Position numbers and translations under genes: made by a program. This document shows, in pieces, positions 14,034 to 25,000 of a DNA stretch of 64,000 nucleotides. Source of the stretch: Coturnix japonica (lineage: Eukaryota; Chordata; Aves; Galliformes; Phasianidae); contig NC_029528.1 in the NCBI RefSeq assembly GCF_001577835.2, positions 1,302,001-1,366,000 of the forward strand. Reading direction: 5' to 3'. Each line of letters begins with the position of its first letter. Position 1 is the first letter of the stretch. Below the pieces are notes generated by a model. It was not told the origin of the DNA and did no database searches. It saw only the letters and a program-made list of their open reading frames with translations.

Positions 14034-14100
14034 CTGCCCTCCTCTGCGGGCTGCGTGTGCCGCCTGCCTCGGCCCCGCTGCGGGGACATCGCCCGCTCTC
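14034..14100 (-). ncRNA. putative first exon of a minus-strand lncRNA
   Basis: The exon would end at the consensus donor CAG|GTAAGC (last exon base 14034, intron running to lower coordinates). It would start just downstream of the ISRE-like element at 14105-14120. The transcription start is a guess; only the donor is read directly. No plausible coding frame crosses the donor. I could not identify downstream exons in 1-14 kb. Confidence 0.35.
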
Positions 14101-14104
14101 TCCC

Positions 14105-14120
14105 TTTCGCTTTCCCTTTC
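14105..14120 (-). promoter_or_regulatory. ISRE / IRF-binding element (triple GAAA)
   Basis: Minus-strand reading is GAAAGGGAAAGCGAAA: three GAAA cores exactly six bases apart. This fits the IRF-element rule GAAANNGAAA twice over. It sits inside a CpG island next to a good splice donor, which makes chance occurrence less likely than in bulk sequence. Confidence 0.55.
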
Positions 14121-14249
14121 CCTCTCCGCAGCGGAGGAGGAGCGCCCCGGCCCCACCCGCCAGGGGCTGCGGGGGGAGTTCGGCCCCCGACCCACGAGGA
14201 GCAGGGGGAGCCCGAGGGGCGCTGCTCACAGCGAATGAAAGCGATGGAG

Positions 14250-15235
14250 GGAAGGGTCAGCAGCATTAAGAGGTTAAAGATCTCGCATCAGAGGTGCGAG
14301 AGGGGCAGAGAAACTTCCCCTGCAGCTGTAGACACTCATCTCTAAAACCCCCAGTGGCTTAGAAGAAAGATGCTTTTCCCCCTCTTGTAAACGTTTATTT
14401 CTACAAACAGAAGTCTAAGAAACGAAGCAACAACCCACGGTAGGGGCTGACAGAGGCAGCAAGGATTTCATGTTCTTAAATAATTTGCTTTTTCCTCATT
14501 TCCTTTTACAGTTTTTGTTTGAGATGGATCAGAATGCGCAGGGGAGGGCCCGGTGCTGCAGCAGATGAGGATCAGCAGTGACTGCACAGCTGCTACAACC
14601 AGGCACAGCCCAGTGATGTGCATCGAGGGGTGGGCAGAACCGCTGCTGTATGGATGCACACAACAACCCCAACTCAAATGATCCAATATACAAACAGCAT
14701 TGGGCTGTTAAACGCTGAAACTCCTCAGACATCCAGCAGAAAGATGCCCCATTGAGCTAGGATTTAACCAGCTGGAAGCCATTTAATTAAAGGAGGAAGG
14801 CTGGTACTTGGTCAAGATCCAACTTAGCTCTCCTCCAGTGTTTCATAGGGTTCCAGAATCAAGTTCCATGTTCTACAGGGACCACGGGAAATGAGCTGTT
14901 ACTTAAACACCAGTTCTTCACCTTGCTCTGTCTCCAGCTCCTTGGAGGATTCCAAGCCACAGATCATCCTGCAGCCAAGCAGCCCATCAGCAGCCCAGCA
15001 AGTTCCAGGTGCCCCATGGTGTCACCTCACTGATTGCCTGTTGTCACACTGAACTCGTGGCTGGGAGGAAATAAAGTTGGCGGAGTGGCTCAGGTTTTTG
15101 AGGACCATTTGTACAGACCCAGAGGAGCTGCAAACACTGCTAAGCTATAAGGACCCCAACCCCAACCCTTAGCTTAGAACACATCAACCATCATAAAATC
15201 TATAGGACTACATAAAAAAGCAGCTCTGTTATTTG
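14250..15235. other. spacer between CpG island and SLC22A5 3' end
   Basis: No coding frame, repeat family or RNA gene recognised. It separates the CpG-island promoter from the proposed SLC22A5 polyadenylation site. Confidence 0.5.
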
Positions 15236-15250
15236 TATCCCAGATATGAT

Positions 15251-15256
15251 TTTATT
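15251..15256 (-). terminator. polyadenylation signal AATAAA, candidate for SLC22A5
   Basis: Reads AATAAA on the minus strand. A T-rich element follows about 30 bases further along the minus strand. It is the clearest canonical hexamer below the SLC22A5 stop; ATTAAA at 16752-16757 is a more proximal alternative. Confidence 0.5.
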
Positions 15257-15285
15257 CAGAATTTTACAAACAAGCATTTTTCTAT

Positions 15286-15318
15286 AAAAAAAAAAAAACA
15301 AAAAACAAAAAAAACCAA
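15286..15318 (+). repeat. poly-A / A-rich simple sequence
   Basis: About 33 bases of A with a few C interruptions, just upstream on the minus strand of the candidate polyadenylation hexamer. Confidence 0.8.
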
Positions 15319-18300
15319 ACAACAACAGGGTTAAGAAACAATTTAGTTAAGAGTATTTACATTCCCAGAAGAAATTTCCATACATTTCTATATACAAGGC
15401 TGTGGCCATTACCAGCGGGTCAAAACACCCCAAAGGCACATATGAGCATCTCGTTGTGCTACCTAAGCTGATTCTGTGTTTTAAGCAAAGGCTTTACAAG
15501 TTAAGGTCCTATCCTACAAATACTGCAACACGAACTTAATCACACAGACGGTCCCAACCGCTTCCTCAGGTGCTTGTTGTGCTCACGGTCCCCAGGGAGC
15601 TGATAAATGAACCCCTGTGGGTGAGGCCATGAAACACAAGCAGCTGTAAAGAGGTGGGGATAACTCACGTTCATCTCAAGCTCCACAAGATCAGCAATAC
15701 AGTACCATCATCTCTCAATAGGAAAATCCCCTGGAAGAACAACACTTTCACAACATACTTAAGTGCATAGAGGAAATTAATGCTGAAGTGATACTTCTCA
15801 TTGGCCTGGCTGTCAGCAATCATCCTGAACCACCTGCTTCTTAACATTTCATCTTTCAAAGATGTTCATGAGAGCACAATTTCCAGAGCCAGGAGAGCTG
15901 TATCAGGGAATCACACACTGAATGTGAATATCAGGCTGAAGAAACTGTGGTACTTTCAGAGCTAAGAAACCAAAGTCGTGGGGCTGTGCATCTCTCCCAG
16001 GGAGATGAAAGGAATCAAACAGCTGGGAATGAACCCAAGCCAATGCCTTAATGCTGTTTTCCTCACTGCTGATCCTGTGGCGTGCAGTGATGTTCCCTGA
16101 CCAGAGATCTCAATGGTTGTAATGCATGTTAAGGGCATCACAGCCCTCCTGCATTTCCCAGGTTATAGTTCAGCCAAACCACAGCCCCTCTTTCATATGC
16201 AGATTCTGCCCGACCCCTTACAAAGCATCACTCCTCACTTCTTTAAGGATAACAGGAGAGCTTTCACAAAACAAGGCCTTCCACAAGGGGCAGCAGAACA
16301 GATTCTGCACTACTAAGCAGCACATTCAATAACCGGGTGCCATCTGATCCTAGCACTAAACCCCACCGTTTGGTACTGAAGGCATCCACAGCCTGTTTGG
16401 TGCCCATCTGACCTGCTGCCAGCACTGACATCACCCTTACAGCTGGGTCCATCCCTCCACCCACATCCTGCTTGCCCAGTGATGCTATTAAAACATCCCC
16501 CGGGGTTCTTTAGGAAATACTTGACAGCTGGATTCTGACTTCACACCAAAACAAGTTCCCTGTTGCAGAGATAAGCTCGAGGATTAGGGCAGAAGAGGAA
16601 AGTAAACAGAGTACCACAGGATGCTGTATTAAATAGATTGATTCTGACTCACTTCTGGATTTTTACAAGATTAGTGAGGAAGAAAACATAAACTTGTGAC
16701 ACAGAGGTTGTCATTGTAGTAGGATTAATCACCACCAGGAAACTCCCCCAATTTAATCATACTAAAAATCCCAAACAAGCACTTAATAAACATTAGAATC
16801 ATCAAGAACAAAAGCCTGTTGTTGAGACACATGAAGGTGCATAACCTGTATGAAACTGCACCGAATGGGCTTCAGCAGGGATTCCCAATGCCAGGTTCCA
16901 GGCAGGCATGCATCTTACACTTCAAGATACCTTCCAAAACGGTTTCCAGGAAAAGATTCATGGGACAGGGCTGTTTGTGTTGGCAAATTCATCACAAGGA
17001 AGTTACAGCTGAACATTTGGCCTCAAATTCCTGCGGTGAGGTTTCTCCTGCAGCACAAAAAAGCTGCTTTTCAATGTGCTGGTTCCTATCAGAGACATGG
17101 CATAAATCACTTGTGCTGACTTTTAGAGCATATTCTTACAATTGCAATGAGTATTCTGGAAAAGGTGGGGGATGCGACAAATAGAATCATAGACTTGGGG
17201 TGCTGGGATGCAACACCATGCAGCCTGCTTGTTTTCATGCACTTTCCTGAAGTTTACTTGCACATATGCTCCATTTTGAAATCACAAGGTGCATTTTAAA
17301 GGGCCTTCTACCAACCACAAATAATGTGGAACCTGCCAAAGTTTGGGGATTTCTCTTCCCAGAGGAGCTGACAATGACAATAGCGAGTTTCCCTGTATCA
17401 CTCTATCACCAACCAGCTCCCTGCTGCACCCAGCAGTCACAGCACTGAGCAAGTAGGTGAGAAGATGCAGGGAAAGCAGTGAAACCCTACAGCTTAAGAA
17501 AGCCTGGTTGGCAAGGACAGGGTACAGAGCTGTGCTTAACAAAAGCCTCGGAGCAGCTGATGTTGCATGTTGGCACAGAGCAGCACAATGCTCCAGGGCC
17601 AGCAGCCAGAAAGGCCTCACCAGCCCCAAGCAGCACAATTCTGGTTCTGCATATTCAGCCTCTACAAGACAGGACAACACAAAAACAAATGCCACGGGAT
17701 GAATGCTTTCACTACACACATCCATCACACTGTAATGCAGTGTGAGTTCAGAATGGCACAAATGAGACCACGTGTATGCACACATTTAAACAGACACAGG
17801 CAACGGGTGCTGCTGTGACCCAAGGAACAGTCTCAGCAGATTTTCAATGTGATTTTTTAAAAACAATCTTAACATAATTCATATTAACAATGAACAGGAG
17901 TGCAGTGAAATAACAGACCTCGCAGCGTTGTACAGTTGGCAGCTGAGAATCAAAGACCAGTGGTCAGAAATGCATTGTAAATATTGATCTCGGGAATTCT
18001 CAGCACAGTGGCATGTACTGCTGGTAGTGTGTGCATGTGCATGTATGTGAGTGTGTGCAGGAAGGACAGAACTAGGACAGGAGAATCACTTCCACCAACC
18101 ACATTGCACAGACTATGGTTTAAAAACCCAAGCAATTCAGACATTCAAGCACTCACCAAAAGGGAGGAAGCTCACACTACCACCACCACCCTCTCCACAC
18201 ACAGGCAAAAACCTTCTGCATCATTTGGAATAAATACAGCCCCAAAGTGGGCCGTGTTCCAGTGTCAGATGTAAACAACACCATCAGAAAGCTGTAGCTG

Positions 18301-18920
18301 CAATCCAGCATTGGATTCCAGAGGACTCTGTCAGCAAAACCTCAATGCTGTGCCCTGTGCAAGACCATCCTTTCAGCCCACACTGAATCACAACACACCA
18401 GGTTAAAACTCATTCTCAAAGATCTTTCTTCGCATCTTTCTGAATCTGCTAGCAAACTCAGCACGTGCAAAGTCACTTGAGTAAGATCAGAGGCATGTTT
18501 GCATTGTAATAAATAAGTTTCCTGTCCAAAGACAGAAGTCAAGAAATCAAAAGTAATTAGCAGCTTTTTCTAGCATTTCTAAATTCTTGATGGCCATTAG
18601 CTCTGAAGAAGACTCACTGTGGAGTCCAGGTGCTCTGCCAGCCCTTGAGCTCACTTTCAAGTATACACTTACTTCCAAAGGTCTGATCAGATACTGTTCC
18701 TTGGTATTAATGCATTAAAACAACTGGCTGAAAAAAAATATATCAGTGAAGGCTACACAGTATTTGTGGTCATATAAAAAGAGAATACATGGAACACAGT
18801 GCTTAAATTAATAAATAAGGTTAAAATTGCAGGAAGAAGTGTTGCCACTAGCCCTTTTCTAGAATGAGCGTTAGGAGCAAATCCATTTAACTTGCAGTCC
18901 ACCAGGAAGAAGGTGTTTCA

Positions 18921-19008
18921 TTAAAAAGAAGTGCTCTTAAAAATCTCTGGATTTTCTTCTTCATCCTTTGAATTCCTTTTGGCACTAGATGCAGGCCTGT
19001 ATTCTAGT
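18921..19008 (-). CDS. SLC22A5: SLC22A5 coding exon 10 (C-terminal tail and stop)
   Basis: Acceptor TTTGCAG at 19009-19010. Encodes [14 protein letters not shown], then an acidic stretch DEEENPE, then IFKSTSF and TAA at 18921-18923. Human OCTN2 ends ILKSTAF, so the tail identifies the paralogue. Confidence 0.93.
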
Positions 19009-22000
19009 CTGCAAAGAAAGAAACAGGAAAATAGAATAACAGAGCAGACAGAAAGAAGACTGATACTGGGAACCCTATTGGACATTACAGAATCTAAGTT
19101 GAACTTTCTGCTGACTTCAGTTGAATGGGTCCTTTTCTAACAGTGGGTAACTGGCTTCACTTGGAGCCATCATGGCAGAAGGCCCAACTCTCAATGCTTC
19201 CTTAGGTCAGCTGACCTAAATTGGAAGAATTCAGCAGTACTTGCACTGCTTTAAGAACTTAGGGAGGTAAATTACTTTGTGTCAGTTTGATACTGCAGAA
19301 TCATTTAAAACACACAGGCTAAAAATGAAGCCCATTTAAATAAGGAAAAAAAGATATCCTACTTTCAACCAGAATTGATACTTCACCATTGTGGGCTGAA
19401 AATGTTTTTGTCAGTGAGCTGGTTATTATATCCATAAAATGTCACTATACCTTTAAAAGCAAACATATAAAGCAAAGTCTGTCCTTCCTATCTCTCTCCA
19501 GCCTGTATCCCTTCACTGCAAGGGACTTCACTTCAGTCGTGGGAGCCATCTCATATCTCCGTGATCCCAACAAGATCTGCAACTGTACACACAAATCTAA
19601 TTCCTCATGTTTACTCCTCATGCTACATGCACCATGTATAAGCACCTCAGAGAGGCACCCCAGCAGGCTGATGTCCCAGAAAGTGCCTTCCCCCACCCCC
19701 TGTCTTTCCCCAAAACAGCACCCTGTAGATGCCCTTTCCTCCACGTCACCCATACCCACCAGTCCCCCACAAGGCTGCTGCTGGCTGCCCCTCCCTTAGT
19801 TTAAAGTTCTGCTTATCGGCTCAGCCATCCTACCAGAAAAGACACTTTGCCTCTCTTAGCGCAGTGCATCCCACCTCCCTCCAGAAAAACGTCCCTTAGA
19901 CAGTTCTTCATAATTCACTAATCCCTGTTAGAATTCTGACTTTTAACCAGCAGTTTCTGTGGTACACGTGTATATTGGCCCTTACTTGTGCTGTAGCCCT
20001 TCCTACTGCCAGAACACTTTAGTGCAAATCAAATACTTCAGCAAAGCTCTACAAATGGGAACAGGCAGAGGCATACGCTTACATTTATAGATAAAACAGA
20101 TGTATAAAAATCAGAAGGCAATACTTACCCTTTTACCAGCAGCATTTGCTCAATTGTGTCAGGAAGAGGCATACCATAGCTTTCTGGCAGGAAAAGAGTC
20201 AGAATTCCTGATAGCACAGTCAGGCTCCCCATCAAGATGTAAGGCAGGTATCTATCATAGGCACCTAGCAGAATGCAACAAAAAGTAGCTTCAGTTTCAA
20301 GCCACTGACAATGTTTGTACTTCAGAACAGCTGTTAGTTAAAACAAAATCCCCTCAGTATAGCATCCAAAGCAGCTGGTGCCCCCTGACCTCCACAGTGT
20401 CACAACAGATTCTAGACCCACCACGTGGACACAAGCACTGCAGTGCTGGACAGCTGACAGTCTTTGTGGGCACACTCATGATGCCTGTGAGGAGGGGGCT
20501 GTTCAAGAATGAGTAGAACTGATTTTGTTTCAGTTTATGTTATACCCTGCAACTGAGTCTTGCACTCAGGTTCAGTTCTGTCCTAAGCCTTGCAGGCAGC
20601 ACTGAAGCAATGCTTTCCAGCCATCAGTGTCCTCCCAGCACATTCACTTACCAAGATAAGCAAAATAAGGCGAAAGGATGCTGCCAAGCCTGGAGGCCAT
20701 GGAACTCGCTCCAACTCCCATGTTTCTCACTACTGTTGGGTAGAGCTCAGCCGTGTAAACATAAACCATTGAAAAGGCAGATGTGATCCCAAACTTCCCT
20801 AACATCACCAGGAGAATAGATAGGGCACGAATATCTGAAATTAAAATGCAAGAACTTCAACAAAACTCTTGGCAGTTCATGATAGTCAGTAAATTTACTG
20901 TGATTGCATAACTCCTGTGTAATTAATTGCATTATCTGGTGTCCGTTTTTCCTGCACATGTGACTGAGTGAGGGCAACTTCTTTGTTTTAAACTAGGACC
21001 CAACAATTTCCACTTTCCTCTTGAGGAGGTTTAAAAATAAGTACAACAGGGCAATGACTTCAAAAGGTTTCTCAAGATTCCTGGAGGCAGATCTTTGCTC
21101 TTGCAAACAATGTCATACGTCCCCTTTTAATAAACTGAGCAAAGTTAAGCATTTGAAGAAGTTAATTTTACTTTGCTACTCTGGTTTCTCCTTAACTTTT
21201 CAAGCTACCAGTCAATTCTACAATGCTGAGCTGACTTTAACCAGGACAGTTGGATTGAAAATTGGAAAAATCAAAACAGATCTTATCAGTTTCCAACTAA
21301 CTCTGGCAAAAAAAAACGAAGTGCCTCATGCATTACCTATGTCAAATAAACTCATCCTGGTTTGTTTACAAATCAAAGAATAAAGAAGTGCTAAGCAACA
21401 AGACTACTCTGCCATTACATTTGACCTCCTCATCAGACTGAGTTTACAACCCTCAGTCTAACCACCCTGAAGATGCATGCTGTTTTGATATCCAATAAAT
21501 GTTAATTTGACCTCCTCAGATTTGCCACACATTTTAACTATTAACTTTAATGCAGTGCAAGCATCTCTGCTTATCAAAAATACTTCCACATTAACTTTTA
21601 AACAGCCCTAACGACAGTCCATAGCAGTCTTTAAGAAGCAAGTTCTGCAGCCTTCAGGTAACCTCCATGAGTTTACTGGAGCACCTTGTCAAAGATCTGA
21701 GTTAGGCCAAAACTGGACTACGGCACTGATCCATCCACACCACAAAATCAAGGACCTATCTTTAAAAACATATCTCAATCGTTATATTTTGTGAGCTCCC
21801 AGTGCTGGTGCACTGAAGAACCAAGGAAGGATGGCAAAAATAGGAAGCATACATCTATATTTAGTCCCTTCAGGATACTTTTCCTCCACATCTGCCCAGT
21901 GCATGGCACTGGACTTCACCTATCACGTGTGTTTGAGATCAACTAATGATTCCATACGTGAAGGCACCAGCTGAATGAAGAGAAGAACACAGCCTCCCAA

Positions 22001-25000
22001 GAATAACGCAGCAGCCATTGAATACCGTCGGGGGAGATTTCGAAGCAGCAGCCAGGAGATAATGTAGGCTGGAACCTCAATCACTGCTGAGAGGAAGCAG
22101 TTCACATAGACATCGCCGTGCAAGTTGGGCGTGTCAAGAGAAAGTCCAAAATAACCAACGGAGATTATCATCCTGAAAGAAGAACATGATCCGTCAGATT
22201 GTTCTTTAGAATGCTCTGGGTCGTTACCCTCCCTGCTGAATGAGCTCAGACAAAAGGAGTATGGCATCATAGCAGATCCAAACAACTTGGGGTTTTCTCT
22301 ACCGTGCCCAAAGTTGGCAGGATACCATTCAAGTTGCATTTGCATGGCTCTGTGCCTGAGTTAACAAGATGAAGTTTAGTGGCTGGGAACAGTGCCATCA
22401 TAACTGTGTCACTGCCAGGTTGGCACATATGACCAGGGAAAACACACAAGTATCTCTGGAGATAAAATCTACGTTGTTTTGGAGGTACTGGGAAAAGGAG
22501 GTTATGCCTCACTAGCAAGCAGCACATGGTAAATAAGGATACTGGCTCAGCACGTGTCCAAGACCTGCACAGAGCACTCAGCACTTCCCTTCCCATTGCA
22601 TTTATGTTATAGCAGAACCCAGAGCAAAATTACTGCACAGTATTAAGTGCACCACTGACCAAAATTAAGTTCTCTTTTCTTCTCACTTCAAAGGAGAACA
22701 ACCTTCATGGTTCAATTGCTTAAAATAAACTGCCTGGAATAACAGAGGTAATCCCCCTGTTGGTGTGTATGATGCACCAGTAAAAGCTATTCTCTTCAAT
22801 AGCAGTTATGTGGGATTTTCAGTGATGCTGTACAACACGGGGCTTTTAGGGGTTATTTTTGTATTAAACAAACAAACAAACCTACTTGTTCTAGCTGGAA
22901 TTCACTTTTAGTAGCTGTTTGCCTTAGCTTATCACACCAGCAAACCTTGATGAATTACACCTTTTGCAGGGAATTTCAATTCATAACTCAGAATATACCA
23001 TGGATCTATATATGAAATGTTGCTGTGAACCAGCACAGGATGCTTTACACTTTGGGAAATGATTTAAAAGCAGATTAGGTAACTGACCAACAAGGTAAAA
23101 CCAGTTTAAAACTAGCCCAAAGCCTCCAAATACTTTTCTGCTGGATTTGCAAGAGCGCTTAAGATATGCAACTAACTTCCACAACGCTGACTCTTTTTTC
23201 TCATTGCAAAACTTCATCTACTGCGTGCCCTTCAGCATATGTAACTAAGAACCTACATAAACAGCATGATGCCACTTCAGGCCATCGTTTTTGCCCATAC
23301 CTCTTTAGAACACTTCAGTGTTCAAAGAGCAGTTCCTTATTGTTTTATTACTTTTGTGTCTACTTATTCCTCAACCACATTTCTGCTTACCACAGAATCA
23401 CTGACATAATCGTGATAGTGAGGATATTTCGTGTTCTCATTAGATCCAAAATGGTGTATGTCTGTTGGCCCTGGGAACTCCAATCTTGCAGCTGGAAAGA
23501 AGCAAACAAAAAGCACAGAACATCAGCATCCCACAAGTGGAACAGTTATGACAATAAGCCCACTGGCTTGGCTTACACATCAGTATTCTGAGTACACGTG
23601 GGACCATTCTGATATGCTGTAAAAGCTGAAACAGGTGCCTTGCTTTTAACCAAACATGTATATGGGCACAAGTATCTATAAAAATAGCTGCTCCTTCTTA
23701 AAGTCACTTAACGTTTGAGCTGAAATTAGTAAGCGTTTTCTTTGCCTTAGACTCCATAAAGGATTTACAAATTGAAAGACTGAACTCCTTTTGTCAACAC
23801 TGTGAACACTATGGTGTGTGAAAATGATCACAAAGTAAGACTGTCACTCCAATACAGTGCACCCACTACTTTAAACGCTTCTGAACTCTTTCTGTCTGGC
23901 CAACCTTAGCATCCTCTACTTTCTATTAGTACCACTTAAACTCTTTTTCCCCTAGAACATCAGACAGGTTCAGTGGAAGAAGCTGGGAAGAGATAAAAGC
24001 AACCATTCATTAAACTTAGTTCCTCATCCGCCTCTCCTCCATCTCAGGTAGGTGATATTTTGCAAGTTATATGTTGGGGACTGTACAGAACCCTTGAGTC
24101 TTGTCCCTCAACTGAAAACATGTATTTTCTCCTCCACGTCTCAAAAGCATGAGGTTTATATACCCTCTGCAGCCAAGAGAATATTGTTTCCAAGCAATAT
24201 TTCGTTCTTAAGACCTGGAAGATAAAATTGCATTTTACTGCTCACGCACTCCAAAGTTCAGTGCATTTGCCTTCATAAAATCTTCATTTTCTCTTAAAGG
24301 CAGTTCTTTACACTGGATAGCTTCCAATCAGCCTATGCTTAAGCCTCCCCCCTGCACAAGCTGCAGCAGCTTCTCAGCACACAGTCCTTTCTCTTAAATC
24401 ACATGACCTTTCCTCTGTGCTTTCCAGTTCTGCCACTCCTTGTTGCCAAGATATCTACAAACAGGAAGCATTAAAAAAAAGAAAGAAAAAAGAGAACCCA
24501 AACAAACCACAACAAAACCAGGAACAATGCAAAATTTAGATCAATTATGAAAAAAAAAGAGCCCTGCCAGATAATACAGTCCCTTAGCAGGACAGGGGAG
24601 AGCAAAAAACTACAAGGGAAGGGAAGGCAAAGTGATTTGGAATGAAACTCGTCATCCAAACCTGTTTATTCAGCCAATTCAGCCAACCAGGCCCTGCTGA
24701 TGTTCCATGGAACATTTGTGAACAGTCACCTGCTGAATCTGAACTGGTTTTGAAATCCAAATTGGTTTTGAAACCTCAGAGTCTAATCATTTCAGAGGAA
24801 TACTCCATGGCAGCAGCCCTGTGAGCTTCTCCGTTCCAGCTGCACAGTGCCTCAGGGCCAGCCTGTTTCTGAGAATCCTGCTGCAGCATAAACATGTTTC
24901 CTAAGACCTCAGGGGAAAGATGCCAACCTTCTTCAGAAAGCACACAGATAAACAGACCGCAGCTGAAGAAAGGCTTTGCACAAGTGACTGTGTCACAACT

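Larger units (their letters stand above)
13850..14250. promoter_or_regulatory. CpG-island promoter left of SLC22A5
   Basis: Strong CpG island, about 400 bases and very GC-rich, isolated between the SLC22A5 3' end and the gene-poor left interval. On the minus strand it contains a perfect splice donor (CAG then GTAAGC, exon end at 14034) and, 70-90 bases upstream, an ISRE-like triple GAAA element. Open frames across it (for example plus 13787-14269) are proline/arginine-rich and resemble no known protein. By position and direction it could be the promoter of the bird equivalent of IRF1-AS1/C5orf56, which in human starts between SLC22A5 and IRF1 and is transcribed toward IRF1. A promoter is well supported; the transcript identity is inference. 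Confidence 0.7.
15235..18920 (-). other. SLC22A5: probable 3'UTR of SLC22A5
   Basis: Sequence downstream of the SLC22A5 stop codon. The first good minus-strand polyadenylation hexamers are ATTAAA at 16752-16757 and AATAAA at 15251-15256. The latter is followed on the minus strand by a T-rich stretch, as expected downstream of a cleavage site. This implies a 3'UTR of about 2.2 or 3.7 kb. No other gene is seen in the interval. The exact end is inferred. Confidence 0.5.

Noticed and set aside
13787-14269. 160-codon plus-strand frame over the CpG island
   Set aside because: Proline/arginine-rich translation of CpG-island sequence. The better signal there is the minus-strand splice donor.
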